DNA of 64,000 nt from Plasmopara viticola (lineage: Eukaryota; Oomycota; Peronosporomycetes; Peronosporales; Peronosporaceae), in contig MBPM02000003.1 in the NCBI GenBank assembly GCA_001695595.3, positions 1,674,001 to 1,738,000 on the forward strand. The letters run 5' to 3'. The position numbers were made by a program, and so were the translations under genes. The notes beneath the pieces were generated by a model. That model worked only from the letters and a program-made list of their open reading frames with translations, was not told where the DNA came from and searched no databases. Position 1 is the stretch's first letter. Each line of letters starts with the position of its first letter. Below are positions 31,991-46,905 of this stretch, in pieces.

Positions 31991-34900
31991 TTATTCAATT
32001 ACCCAATCACAAATCAGGGAGATGGATAATGCGGCTCTCTTATTAGTGGTAATCTCACTAAAAAATAGCCGCGTGTCCATGCTAAAAATTATAAAATGAA
32101 ATAACAAAGTGGTGGAGCAACATTTGAGTGTGCGAGAACAACATTTTTGTTCACACACACCGAGCATTAAAGCCCACTACATCGTCACATACGAGCTCGT
32201 AATAGACGGCGCCCCGACGTCGCTGGTAGGGCAAAAAAATTGATTCGATCTACATCGCGTCAAGCAGGTGCAATAAGCCCCGTATAAAAAGTTCATACGC
32301 GCTGTAGCCTCGGAATTCAAAGGACAATGACCGCGACACGGCTACATCCATAATACAACTTGCAAAACATAAAGCAAGTGTTTGTACCCTTCGTCATACC
32401 TAAGAGAATTTGTATACATACGTCCGCAGTAAAATAATACTTTGAACACATGCGAAATTTTGTTTGTCTTGACAATTTTTATACGGCTATAAAGTTCTGC
32501 TTCAGCTCATTTTGGCCATTTGTTGTGCAGCTCAACTTTGAAGACAATTATAAAAGTTTCTTCGAATAATTGCAATGTTTACAGCCTACAAATGTGCGTC
32601 GCTACATGGTCGAGCTCTAAAATAGGTTCAGAAGAAAGTTACGTAGTCTGATTTTCTACAAGTCTTGAAGTTTAAATGTGGTCGAACAACGTTTATTAAA
32701 TATTGCAGAAGTCCAGGTCCACGCTGTCAAGCTTGTGAGAGGTTTTTCCAATCAAAAAGACACTTGTGATTGACAAAACGGCTAAGCTGGTCATACTTGT
32801 TTAAGATCAAACGTCTGGTAAAGTGTTGAAAATTTTAAACTCTATGACCCCAGTATTTTTAGAAAGCTCCTTGCAACATGAGATCATTGTGATTGGAACA
32901 TTTGTACGAAAGTAATTCTTCCGATTACAAGAAATCAGGACATTACATATTTCAAAGAACACTGCTCATGCGTATTAGTTCAGATTGCCGGCAAATCGAA
33001 GGGTAATGTTCGATCACGTTCGGAAACATGAAATTGTTTAAGGTCTTTGGTATAAAAACAGATTTTAACTTTTAAGTCGAACAATTAGCGAGGTGCGACT
33101 CATGCTGGTTCTTGTATAAATTAAAGGTCAGATCTTTAGACTTAAGCGAGAAGCTTCAACGCACCTGAAAGCCTTTCAGTTGTAAAGCCTGTAAAAGTGC
33201 CCCTTTTGAACACTGATCGGCTCAGGGCATACAGGAAGGCCTTTACGTGTTTGCTTGGGCTTGAGGAGGTGTAGCACTTGATTGCACATGGGGCCAATGC
33301 GATTTAAGCATGCCTGGAGGCGTTCTGTGTCAACGATCTGACAAAGCTGTGGTGAAAGGAGATTGCGGAGTCGCGTGCATCTAAGACGCCAAATTCTACA
33401 TACGAGCTTTTGGAACCTACACGCAAGGTCTGAGCTTCTTTAGACTGATAGTAGCTATCTGCCTCATCTTTAAAAATAGGCTTCGCGCCGCTAATTACAC
33501 TATGGAACCAGCCCAATTGACTATCACATACCAATTTTAGCGCTGCTTGCAGTTACACTGATTGAGTGCGATCGATCGTCCATTTTAGTTACATATCTCC
33601 GGCTAGCTTTTACTGGATTTTGAGGAAGTACCCCTCTTCCCTGTTCCGCGCCAACTAATACCACATGCTCGACAATATCGATTCTCGACCGTGTACACCG
33701 GGTGATAAGTCGCCTGACCCGGAAAATCCAAAGGATACAAAATTTGGCGGCTATGCACTCGAACTACAGGGTCGGTCTCGTAAAAAATCGTCTTGGTGGA
33801 CTCTGTTGCTTGAGTGGTGAGTTATATCAAACGTTACCCGCATACATTTATAAACAAGATAGCCAAAGATCTGTAATATGGACGATCAATCACGCCCGAA
33901 AGGGTTACTGCTTTGCCAATCACAAGCCAAAATTGGATGAGTGACAGTTAGGTTGCCTGGACGCCTCACTGACCGATAGGCCCCATCGTGTAATTGTGAG
34001 TACGCGATACCTTCTTAAAAATAATCTATGTAGCTACAAATGTACTGAGCTTCGTCCTAGTGTGTAGGTTTCACTAGATCATGGCTCAGTTTCTGAGGCG
34101 AGTACCTTGTCTAATTGCTCAGGATAAGTGTAAAGACTCTTAAAGATATCATCAGGGAATATTCAGCTCTGGGTCCAAAAGGTTGTCTACATATGGCTTT
34201 GGGTGAAGCAGCAAAGTGGGTCCCGAAATTTGGCGAGCAAGCACGTGAGAGGTACAAGCGTGCAATGCCTCCGTTGAAGCGGCGTGTAGTGGAATAACTC
34301 AAGCCCAGTGTATGTCACGATGGATGGCTCTTCTATCTTGTAAGTCAAATTTTTTGTGGACCAAAAGGAAAGCAGTTCTTATCACGAAGGCATTAGCACA
34401 TAAGCAGTACGGTTATGGTCAAATAGGATTACATCATTAGACGTGCTATAAAGATAGTAAATACGTTAGAAGCAGCTCTACCAGCCAGCATAAATAGGGA
34501 TAGACTTATAAATTCAGTTTCATCGATTTATCCGGTCAAACTAAATCTTAGAGGTGGACCAATGAGATGCGGGCCAGCATTTGGATTTCTTCCAAAGCTT
34601 CATCTGAGATTATGCACGCTTCTTGCGGCTTAAATATTTTCAATACGGAGTCCGCCAAAACTTAGGCAATCAATGTCCCACGGCCAGCCAATCATCTAAT
34701 ACAACGCAGGAAATCGGCAATAACCCCTCAGCACGAGCCATTTACTGGGAAATAGTATTATTAGCTATATCTTCAAGAAGGATCAAAGGTTGACGAATCC
34801 TAGCGTCTTTGAGTATACGCCCACACAATACATATTTAGAAGGTATCGAAGGCACTGGTATTTCCACAAAGGTATACGCACCGACGCCTTTGAAACCTTT

Positions 34901-37900
34901 CAGAAAATATCTAAGCTTCACTTGTAGCATTGGCTGTCTAGGATGCTAAAAATAAAGTTTCGAATGTGATTTTATATTTTCAAAGGTAAAAAGCACATGG
35001 CTACCAATTGCTGTTGGCGAAAATTGGCAAAAGAGTACCTTGTCCACAAGACACAACGGATGAGATAGATATATATGTAATTCCACCCAACAAAGCTTTA
35101 AAGAGTCAGACTACTTTTCCATTGTGTCTACGGCTTGTTCTAAGAGAGATTGAGTAGTCATACGCTTGTCATTCGTGTATGATACATCAAATGCACCGAT
35201 ATTTGCTCAAAGATATAGTTTTGAAGCGTCAAAATCTTTTCAAGGAGTCCTAAGCCCCACTTGTAGAAGTGGCTACCGAAGATGCTAGAGAAGCTAGATG
35301 TAACCTTTGAAATTTTATGGGCATTACTCTGCACGTAGATAATATGAAATTATCATTTGTGAGTGACAGAGTTTCCTTAAGGTGGCTAAGTCTACAAGGA
35401 AAGTGGATGGCATAATAGCACTAACCACAGACCTTGGCTTTTTGCGAGCGTATGAAAAAAATGCACAACACATTGCTGGGCTTAATTTAAAGAGATTCTC
35501 AACAGTTTTAATATTATATATTTAACGTCTAGAATGTGAGTAGCATTGCTCTACAAAAAAATCATGTCATTGACGTGAGTACCAAAATTTTATAAGCTCT
35601 ACAAGACAAATTCGATAGCACAATTACACAGGTAAGTAACGCAGCCCCATCAACCAAGGGTTTCAAATTTTCGCGATCGAATCAAAAAGATTTGCAAGAC
35701 ACATTACTGAGCTTTGATTTATAAAAGATACCAACGATCTGGCATGTTTTCATCAAAAGAAATGCTTAGATGTGGTTCACCATCAAACTCCCGGCTAAGA
35801 AGTATTGTACGACACTGATTTTAGATCAGGCATTAAGTACTATGTCACAAGGTAATAGCTGCCAATACGAGAATAGTGTAAGCTCATTAACGTTTTTTTC
35901 GCCAAAAATCGCACAGAATGGCATGAATTGGGAGTCAAAATTTTATCAACTCGTTGTGTTAAGGAACTGAATAGGGGTGACGACTAGTTCATGCTTAAAA
36001 TAAGCCGAACAATGAAACAGCATCTGCTCGCGTCCTTTTTTTAAAAAAGACGTGTCGCACTTCTTACATTGCACTAAATTTGGTAGACGGCTACTATCAT
36101 ATGAAATTTAGGATTTGCATACATTCTTTACGATGCTTAAGGTGTGTTCAGAATATGGTTTGTGGTTGCACGAGGTCTCAGTAGCATTTGACAGTAAGCT
36201 CACACAAAGGACCATTACGGATTCCCGCCACAAAATTTACATACGATATATCCGCTCGAAGCCGATCTGAAAAAACTAAGGAAATATAGGACACTTCAGG
36301 CAAACTTTTAGCAGTATGAAAGTCAGCAACTTTTTCGCTTACCTCGACAATTAGGCGGACGATATTAATATCCTTAACTATTTTGCAATAATCGGTGAGT
36401 ATCTAGCTGACTTTAGCAAATGACTGTAATTACGGCTTGCCTATGCTATATTATCAAAAGACTTATAGAAACTTTCATGCCAAGACAATCGTTTGCACAA
36501 TCACAGTTTTAAGTATGCTGGTATTGTGCCTCGGTCCAATCTTTTGACGAAGACATCGAGTGACGCCTGGAGAGCCAGCGCCGGGATTCTTTCGACAGCA
36601 ATAAGGAGAAAGCTTTGCGCGCATAACGGTCCTGGATTTGTCAATCTAGATAGAGCCACGTATGATGCTTTCGACTGTGTCATCAATTACATATTTTAAC
36701 CACTCAACAGAGATGGACGTGGAGAGGTCATCTTTTCCACATTAGTATGCCAAACGAAAATGCACGTTGATAAAACATTCACTTTTCATGAAGTAGGCAC
36801 TGGTAATGTTATAAATAGAACTCCTCGATTATAAGTCCTTACTGGTCCATTTAGACTAGGATGGCGTTAAATTTGCCTCACTTATTATCGTAAGATTCTA
36901 AAACAGTTGTTGTTTTTTGCAAACAAAACTTCCAGGGTCTGGCATACTCAATGTGCTGGCTGATAGCTTCAGATTGTAATTTGGTTTACATCAGCAGAAT
37001 TGAAGCTCTATAAAACAACATATTCGTCACGCAATACTAATTTGAAATCTATCATGCGATCTTGTTTGCAGACTAATATGCTGGCAAATATTTCGACAGT
37101 GATCGCAGCTGTATCGCTTTAAATTGTATAACCTAATTTTTGGTGAGTCCAGTATATTCAGCTTACGTCGTTGTGTCAACCGACGAAGACCTTAAAATGC
37201 TGTACTTATTGAGGCACATGTATCTATTAAGCAGTCATTTATGTCAAAAAAATATTTTTTGGCCTCCATAGCTTATATGTGACCCCTTCATGTACTAGTG
37301 AATCGTCAAGTTTGTAGGTCCAGTCAGAAAGTCGAGCAAGTAACTCAAACGATGCGTACTTTTCAAATCCTGCCAGCACTGAAAGATGTTTAGTAGGCCA
37401 GTCGCGACTTATTTCTTATCGATCCGAAAGCCGAAGGCAGGGTAGCTTCAAAAGTGCCAATGTGTACCGAAGCAAGATGATGCATTTGGCGCCTGTTCCA
37501 GTCTGCATAGCTACTTGAAATATGTTTTTTTATTAAAACGGCGTTTTTCTAACGGACACGATAGTGTCAATAAGATCCTGCGGCTTACTGCGGCATTCTG
37601 GCAGACATTACGTTATTGAAAGACCGCCCGATCATGCCAGCCGCCGACCATATATGATTAGGTGACCGTGTGCCCGAAGGTACCGCATTCGCGAACTATT
37701 TTTTTCACGTTAATCAAGCTTGCACATAGGTCGATAAGTTATTGATGCATCTATAGGTCATTCGTCTTTTTTCGTAAGCCATTAAAAGTACTTACAATTT
37801 TGCTAAAAAAATTGAAGAACAAATGGGTAGTCTTCGTTTTCCAAGTAAGACTTTTAACATTTCTTTGCCAAAACCATTTTTGACGCTGCAAAAAAAGGGT

Positions 37901-40900
37901 TGAGCAGTATTACAGAAGTGATCGACTTCACGCAAGAAAAAAGAAAAAATTTGTAGATTTTTACTAAAATCGACATTTCTTGTTAGATCGTGATTCCTAC
38001 CTCTAAAAAAAGAAAACTTTGTGTATTATATAAGACGGGACACTAAATTATCTGTGCATGCACGATCTTGAAATCATGTATCGGTCGGTGTACGTAATCG
38101 AAGGCCTGAGAGGTACACATTTTTCTAAGAAGCCGTGGCTTGACTACCAGATGACAACCCTGAAAGCAACCCCAAGCGCGTGCACTTTGACTTGCAGCCG
38201 TTGCTACTCGAGGCAGGATCGAAATTCCCTGCCTCTCCTTGTATGCCGGCGGCACTTCCGTGTGAAGTGCATTAAGATAATAAGAGGTTTGTATACCTTT
38301 TGCACAATGACTTGGTTCGTTTACTTCACAGAACTCGTGAAAGCGGCTGGACGGCTCTTAAACGAATTTCTAAGGGCCGCTGTGGTCTGCGATTTACAGC
38401 AACGGCAATTTTTATAGAAGCCACAGTATTTGACCTCTCGTTGGGTATGGCAGGAGCAACTCCATATTCGTGCTCGAAAGTTTCGCTCCTGGCACCTGGC
38501 TTGGCATGATGCTGAAGCCACGGCATCTTGAAGGTAAAGTGTCCCCGACCCACCATGTGAGAAAACTGCACCACAAGCTCACGGGCATCAAATGCTTATT
38601 AAAGAGTGTTGGTATACCCTAAAGCTTTGTTTTCAGGATAGGTTTAATAGTTTAACTGTGGTGGTGGCGCACCCCAACATATTATTAGCCGTCATTGACT
38701 CCACGCCTCTTACGACTCAAAGAAGAATCCTTCATTGGGATTTAATGAGGTGCTTTAAAGCTCAAGCAAAGCCACTGCTGGGTCACTTTGGAACAGTAGT
38801 TCCATCTAAGCAAAATGCTGCTCATCGAGACAAGGCGCGGAAAGCTTTCAAACAATTTTTGCGATGCACAAAGTAGATTTGGGCACTGACTGGTGTAATC
38901 AGTCCATAAGAAATATGCACTGGTCGTCTTCAAAGGAATATGCAGTCACATAGTTTCGGATGTCGAAATGTCCTATAATAATTCGAAGTCAAGAGACCTT
39001 ATTGTTTACAGATGATTAAGGATGTGTAAATGGCAGATTGTACAAAGTAGGAGTCAGAACTGTGACTTGCATCAGTTCCCGAATGCTATCGAGTCATACA
39101 GCAATTTGCCTACTGGGTTCGTGACTTCGACCATTGGATCTATTCGAGAAAGGACCGAGAGCTGTTTTTTCTTACCTCAACCCTCTGCTACTTGGTAGCT
39201 TCTTCAACAAGAGCTTGTATCTGATCCTCAACATCTCAGCCCTTTTATGCAAGTTCTTTCGCATGGCTGCTGTGTCTGACGTTGGATCTTACATCTCCAA
39301 GGCGCATTCTCGGGCGATGAGTCATTTTTCGAATGTTGGTATTTATCTGACTATATGTTGCAAATCCAGGCAGAAGTTTGCCATGCAACCCGCTTCAGGT
39401 GAAGGTGCCGAAGTGGTGTAAAGCGGTAGGCGAGCGATCCTCGCAGCGGTGGAGTGGGAGGCTGCTTTGATATTTTAAGCAATTTCTCCAAAGGTAGAAG
39501 GTAAGGCTTGCCACCCAAAGATCAAGTGCAGCTTTTGGTTTTGAGTAAGCTTTTGTCATCGGTACAGCGTAAGGTACAAACGTTAATTGAAGACATGAGG
39601 CTCTTTTATAAATCGTAGAAAATGTTACCCGGGTTTGACTCGGTAATTTTTTGAATGACTTGCCGATCGCTAGGCAGCTTTTTTGCTGTAATTTAGGTCA
39701 ATTTAATGACCAAATTGACTTTTCACATAAAGGCCGTGGTGATGAATACTTCATGTATCTCCTGCTACATGTGATTCAAGTTTATCTTCGGGAAGACGTA
39801 GTAGAGCATTACTTCAAGTCAAGCTGTTATGTTTGAAGCTGGGCTTTTGCAATAGAAAGCCTCAAAAGTATGACAGGTTATGTCACGATAGGAATCCTGT
39901 CGATATTTTTACCGGTGTGTGTGCTAAGGAGTCTGAAGGATCCCACACTCGATGCAGACATAACCTTGCCAACAATCTTTAACTTTGTGCATATACAGAA
40001 CAATAAACAGGATGGAGTCAAAATATTGCTTAAAAAACGTCTTAAAAGTGTGACGTCGAATCTTTTCAGATTGGGGACGGTGAGCGGTCGCTCGCTGAAA
40101 GATTGGCAATCTTCCTGCACGTCTCCTCTATGTAAAGTGCTGTGTAACCACGTCACAAGAGAGACCGTTATTTAAGTTTGAAACACGATCTTGAAATGTA
40201 TTGCTTAAAGGAAGAAACACACGAAGAAATTGAAGCTACAGAGCATTCACATTCAACATAATGACTGGTGTGCGATGTGTACTTAAAAGGGCTCGGTCTT
40301 GGCCGATACACGCAGCTGTGACTCGATTGAGGATTAAATTCCACATGAGCTGTTGCACAAAAATTTGATGCTAGACTTCTAGGTTCAGCGCTAAGAATAC
40401 GGAACTTGATATGGGATGCACACCGTTTGCAGTAAAATTGCCGAAGCTAAACGGTTTTAGAAAGCAAGATTTTCGGTCTATGACCTTCGTTTCATAATTA
40501 TAACATATGCGATTCGCATTTCACTCTCTCCCGGACTCAAAAAACTAGAGATAGAAATAAGATTTAAAAATATAAATCCTCTATTTACAACTATGAGCTG
40601 AGCATTAACGAGATTATTGAAAGGTGTTGCTGGGAAAACATCCCAATACTACTTTCTAGCATGGTCATTTCAACGTAAAGAGATTAATCAGTGGCCGTTT
40701 AGTGCATTTCTTTAGCTTTACAGAACGACGTGATACCCTTTTTATTGATGCTTGAACATCAGATGACTTATTCCGCACAAAAAGACGTAATGTATCAACT
40801 TGGTTGACACACCGAAGTTGTGTGGCTGTCTCTCACACTCACCAATCCAGACTTTGCCTTCCTTATGTCATACTGACCAAAATTCTCTTTTGGAAATTTC

Positions 40901-43900
40901 TTCGGACCATACATCACCATTGAGGATCGTGTTGCGTCTCAATAGCCCTCAAAATTAATCGAACGAGCTCACAACTCTTTCCAAATACAAAAAACAAAGT
41001 CATCCCGTTATTTTGACAACTGCATCAAGTGCATTGTCAGGGTCTGAACCGGTCTGTATTTTCTAAACAAGCCAAGCCAACAATAATGAAATATCGCATT
41101 GCCATGCTGTTGGGTGACAACTCCTTTGCTCGTAGAGCACACTAATGCCACGCTTGTTGGTCATCCTGAGCAAGGACCAAGTCTCAAAGCCAACTTCGAC
41201 TTTCAAGCCTCGGCATCGGAGGAACATGTGCTTAATAAACAAAATTAAGGTCAAGCTATCAAGCCTGAGGTTTGTACCATAAGGCCGAGTAGTTTTTACA
41301 TAGCTCCCTGCTTAGATAGCGCTTGCTTGAGCAAAAGCGTACGTCGCACACTGACTCTCGCAAACGAAACAGGGCTCAAACAGAGCAGCACAAGCACTTC
41401 TTACCACTTTTAAAAGACAGCGTGGTTCTAGTAAGCCAACATTATCAAAGTGCGATGAAAAGAATGAATTTTGCTTGATCTGTATCGCTAACGACAGTCC
41501 TGCCAGCCTTTTATTGATACCAAAGCCTATCTTAGGAAGAAAAGTTCGCCGGGGTAGCTTTGAAAGCGTTTGACTCGCGTCACCCCAAGAAAAGTTTGGT
41601 GTACCCCGTGTACAAAAACGATTTTGTTGCAGATGATGGAGAGGTCTTTCGAGGCTATGCCTGCATATAAACCAATGTCAACACTTCCGCATTCAACTAG
41701 CCCAAGTCATGATACGGCTGTAGTGAGACACATAGTCCATCGAGTGTGTTCGAATATTTCTAGACTTGTCTAGCGCATATGCAATTTCACTTCTGACGAT
41801 AATTTTTAATGGCCTAACTTTCTTCGGACATGTTACTCTCGAATGTTTTATCTAATTTTGTAGGCAATCCTTTTAGCATTTACGAATAACAACTTCTCGA
41901 TTTAATATTTTGACGAGTTTTTTTTTCATTCGGTCCAAACGCTCTTTTTGAATACCATGGCTCTTAGAAATTTATCTCGTTAGCATCTTGAAGCTCTAAT
42001 TCTTCTTGGCACACAGTCTTCGACTTGTCTATGCATTATGAAAGGCCTGATATATTAGCAAGCTACTAGGGTATATACTCTATCGAAGGAAGAGTTGTAT
42101 TGAAACGACTTTTACGGAATTAAGATTGGCGTGAGTCTGTTAAGGCATAAGTGACTATGTTTAATGCAAGCTTAGCCCCAAGCCCTTGGCAAACACTGCG
42201 CAACACGATCCAATGACGAGATTTTCTCAGTCGGTCTGATTATGGTTCTATGGGTGGTTCTATGTACATACGTTCATCGCTAGGCCAGACAATTTGAAAT
42301 TACATTTCTGAAAGAGCTGTGAAACGGGGACTTCGGCAAGAGACAACTGACACTGAAAGTTAATGCTGTCCAACTACACGATCGAGGAATATTACTACCT
42401 TTTTCCATGTCCAACACGGCCGTTGAAAGGGTCGTTTATTGAAACAGATCAGCAGAGGCCTCAAAACTTGTGTTTCCTTTCGACTTCTTTCGCGGGCTGA
42501 GCACAGATCTATACTTATAAACTGCAAGCAGAGTAGTGGCTCGGATATTAACGGTGCGACCACATTTGCCTAAGGCTTAGTCAGCTTGTACGCTTTGCAC
42601 CTGCTCACTCATATGCAGACCCACTGGACAGCTTGTCCTGCTAATAGTATGTGCTTTTAAAGCCATATGACTTTTTAGGCCGAGAAGACCACCATACAAT
42701 TTATAGTGAGTCTTACAATGCAAGTTGTACTAAACCTCTTATCATTAGAGACCCAAGAATATATGTGGTGGGTTACCCTTTCGAATGCTGTAATTCAATA
42801 GCTCGGTTTCCATCAAGAGCCGACAAAGCTTCGCGCTTAGCAGCTACTTGTCCAAGTCGAAAATTTATTGTCTCGGAGCATCTCAAGCAGAGCTATATAC
42901 TGTTTATATCCCAAACCGGTGAGGTTACCGATGTAACATGAGCTAGGTTTTGTCTGGATGATGGGATGACATGACAGCCAGCGCTTTCTGCTTTCCTGGC
43001 CAAGCCCCCATGCATACTTCATCGCCGATAGATCTTTGTCACGAACAAGATAAACCAACTCGACCGCCAAAGTCAAAGCGCGGTCACTTAAGATTGCTTT
43101 CCGGTGTTTGCTTAGAGCTCTTCGATGCCATTAGCAAATTTTGATGGAGAAAAGACGACCATAAACGGTCATTTTGGGTTCGGCTAAGCAAATTTTAGTG
43201 CTACAACAAACTTCACCTGACTTTGTCGAGCGTCTTATGGTTTTTATTTTTCTAATTTGATCTGGGTTCTTCTGAGCATATTAGAGCAGTGCCGTATCCA
43301 ATTCAAAAGTACTTTTGATTTAACGGAACTGGTCAGTCTGAAACTTAGCAAATTTTACCCGAAAGCCATTACCTTATATAAAGCTTTCAAAGGGGTGGTA
43401 CTCTGTGCACCAAAGATGCTTTTATCAACATTAGCACAAAGCTTATTCATTTGTATGCCCTTTAAGTACTGCTTGTGATCAATGTGGTATTTGCGTAAGG
43501 CTTTCTGTACAATGCACAACTGTGGACAAAAATGTGATCAAAATTTGTCAGTGTATAGTCATCGTAGGCTGTCAAATGTCATGCCATCAGACGAGTAACG
43601 GTAGCAGATGCATTTGGGAACCCTTCATTTACTCCTACAGCCAGCTTCTTGAACCGCTGATCACGATCAATAGTATGTCACTCTCTTGCATAAATGTAAA
43701 CGTCGACTAAGTTGAGGATACTTTTAAGTTGTACATCTCGCAATATAATTTTGCAGCTAATCCTGACAGCCACATTTAATTTTTTGTAAGCGTGAACAAC
43801 GCGTCACTCGCCTCTTCTCCTTAATGAACAAAAATCTTGGCGAGGAGTGATGAAATATCCTAATACAACCATTACCATCTCGGTTGTAAAATAGAAATGC

Positions 43901-46639
43901 GCCAATGACGCCGCACAAATACTGTAATATTTATTTGATTCAACGAAAAAGTTACTTTGGAATACGACCATTGCCTCTATCAAATGGACTATGTCATCTA
44001 TAACATTGAAAAAAAGTCCCATCCTGGTTTCTAATTGCCAATGAGTGAACCAAACGTAATAGATTTTTTTAGAACCGCTTTGTGCACTCCTGTATACTTC
44101 CAAGACCGCACCATTCATTTGTGATAGAGATAAGACTCCTCTTATAGTCAACTGATCACTTCCTCGGCTACGTTGTTGGCTTCTCTAGCGATTGCAACTC
44201 CTGCTAGAAGCATCTTGTCCAGCTCAGGCTGAGCAAACGAAGGCTCATCATTTTTGAATCGTTATGAATTACGTAGACCTTTCACAAATGAGCGCTCTTG
44301 CCATTGTCTATTTTAGCCTCCAATGTAGCACTCAGTACGAATTATGTCTCCGTCTTTTCTCCGGCAGTCTCAACGGTCTCGGCAAGACTCATCGCATCGA
44401 CGCGAATGTGCGTTAAAAAAATTGACGTTCAGTGGAGAGTCTTTATCATCCAATCCTACTTTAGCGAAACATGTGCTGCTTTATGCATCTCAGATCGGCA
44501 GCGCCTCTCAAATTTTGACCTTCTTGTTAATTGTGTCGTGCCAGTCACACAGCGAATACCTGCCTAGTGGGGAGTGTAACACTCCACGTGTAGTCGAGGC
44601 TGTGTTCTGGATACAGCTAGCCATAGCTCGCATTGCATGCAGCACAACATTTTTTGCTAGCGTTGGTTGGTGAATTACGTGCCACTTTACATGCATTGAA
44701 AGTGCACGTTATCCATTAAGCAGTGCTCGTGCTACCCCACGCACAGTAATAAAGTCTCGTCAATAATGGTTTGGCATGACCACTGCTTCAAGACCGACCA
44801 CAATTTGTTCGACCGTCCAATCAATCATTATCGTAGTGATTGCGGTCAGTGTCCTCGTGGTGTAAAAAAAGTAAAGCGCCAGGCAAAGAATCCTGTCATG
44901 CGGCTAATGCTGTGTCGTGCAAGCATCATTCTATGTTTCAAGCTCTTGTCCTCGACACCATCACTGTCCATCTTTTTAATCAGATATCTAACACACTGAC
45001 TGATATGGTTAAGTATCCATGCTATAAGCGCTTCAGCTCTCTCGCAAAAAAATGACCAACTAAAGCTCCACTAATAGCAAAGTGGATGGTCATTAGTCTT
45101 CGACCTTCAATCATTTTATTGATCGTGTCACTTCAGCCACTACATGCATAAACGAAGGTCATACGGGCCAAACAGCGCGCGACGCTATCAAAGTCGTAAG
45201 ACTTCGCAGTTAGATCGATCGAGGTATTAGAAACTGTAACTTCGTTCTGGATGTTAAGCAAAGAGTGGCAATGTTTAGTTGAAGTGCTCATAAAGCAGCA
45301 GATAAGCGTCGAGCATGAGCGTCCGAAGTTTAAAAGAGAAAAAAGACAGACCATTGCGTACGAAAGTCTTTAAAGGCCAGCAAATTGTGCTTGCAAGCTC
45401 AATATATATCAAAAGACACTAAGCTCGTTAAGGCTAACCCGTGTTGTTCTTCCTTTCTTCGTAAGAACGTGAAAGATTTTAATGTTTGCCATCAGATCGT
45501 TTGGCGCCTATACGGCGCTTCCTTTTCTCGCGGCAAACTAGACGAGTGGTTGAACGTAAAATATTGACATTGAAGCTTGGTGCAGGGTATACTTTAGCCA
45601 TACAAAGGTTATATAAATACATCGCCGCTAACAAAGTAATTCCTGGGCGAAATCTATCAAATTCTTCCTTGTCTAAGAGTAATGTGATACGCATTGGTGG
45701 GTGGACTAAAGAATTGCGTCAGCTGACTCTTCAGCTTACTTTAGATGAAGATCATCGCCATAATTAAGGTAGTTCCCAAGAAGGCCCACTTGTGCGCTTT
45801 ACTCAGGAGATTGAGATGGACACAGCCACTCTTTTTTGCTCCATCCACAACAATGCAGCCGACATTGCTTTATTGACGCCTCTGATCAAGAGCAAAAACT
45901 TATTTACTTCGATGGTTTCGTAATCTTCACGATCACCTTGAGTGGCTTTGGTTCGGGCGAGGCATCAGTCTTAGGTGTCATTGACGTCGTCGACAATCTC
46001 GCCATTTCTTTTTAAAATTTCGATTTCGAGACAAAAATATGCCTACTAACCGCGTCGAGTCCCAGTTTGACCAAATGCTACAAAAAAGCCCAGTCAGATT
46101 GTCAAAGTAATCAGCCCGCCGTTTTAACATGGAGGTGAACGGGCTTGATGTTGAATCCTTACAAAAGTTCAGTCTTAACGACACAGGTGTAAATTGACTG
46201 TAACCGCTACCAGGTGCAGCAGGGTGCTGCTTAGAGGAAGCGCGGCGTCATTACACTGTCTTTCGCTCAATGCTTAGAGCATGTACGAGCCCAGATTGCT
46301 ATCTACCTGCCTTCGAGATTTTTAAGCTAGACAACATTTCGTTTTTATCGATAGAAACCGCGTTTGCGTTATAAGCTGGCTTTCTCATTAAAAGAAATCG
46401 TGGTTTTAGTGAGCTTACTGGTATCATTAAATTTGCATATTGGTCACGACGCGTTTAAGAATATATGTTAAACGCGTAGTTAATATGAGGCATCGCTAAA
46501 ATACCGTTAGATTTGTATCACTAATCTGAGTAAAACCTTTCTTAGTACTTAGAGATTTAAGCAACCGGAACCCACGCGCTAGGATCAAGCTGTCTCTATT
46601 GCGAGATGCTGGTAGCAATCCGACCCGTATAGGGAGCAA
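31991..46639. other. 14.6 kb gene-poor region, no gene recognised
   Basis: AT-rich, with scattered ORFs up to about 120 codons on both strands. None shows a conserved motif, signal peptide with RXLR, or reverse transcriptase or transposase hallmark I can defend, and no exon chains could be built. It is probably old, decayed repeat sequence. The one repeat I can connect to another site is the fragment at 33959-34005. Confidence 0.45.
33959..34005 (+). repeat. Fragment of a dispersed SINE-like repeat
   Basis: This stretch (GGACGCCTCACTGACCGATA, then CCCCATCGTGTAAT) matches the 3' part of the minus-strand repeat at 46640-46905 over about 46 bases with few mismatches. Only this part is visible here; the tRNA-like head was not found at the expected distance upstream. 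Confidence 0.5.
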
Positions 46640-46905
46640 GTTCCGTACCCCTCATTACACTATGGGGCTTTTTCGGTCAGTGGGGCGTCCTGTATTTAAA
46701 CCTTTTATTACTTAATCGGGCGCAAATTGGTAATGCAGTCATACATTCGGGTGTGATGGCTCGTCCACTTGAGTAACCTATCTCCGGCTGCCATAATTCG
46801 AATCCTATGGGTATCGAGCCAGGTACCTCCCGGTCCAGGGTCGAACGGCTGACCGCCCGAGCCACAGGGTCGGTTTTCTTGGTACTTAGCGATACATTAC
46901 ACTGT
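46640..46905 (-). mobile_element. Candidate tRNA-related SINE
   Basis: On minus, an A-box-like TGGCTCGGGCGG (46864-46853) is followed 32 nt later by a B-box-like GGCTCGATACC (46820-46810). This is the spacing of an internal RNA polymerase III promoter. Both boxes carry two mismatches to consensus. No cloverleaf for a working tRNA could be drawn. The 3' part is repeated at 33959-34005, which shows it belongs to a dispersed family. tRNA-related SINEs are known from Phytophthora. The exact ends are not determined. Confidence 0.4.

Noticed and set aside
38058..38876. Cluster of overlapping ORFs on both strands considered as a transposon relic
   Set aside because: No transposase, reverse transcriptase, integrase or zinc-finger block could be read in any frame.
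43804..44151. 115-codon minus-strand ORF in the gene-poor block
   Set aside because: No conserved motif, no initiation context or neighbours that support it, and overlapping ORFs of equal quality occur on both strands nearby.
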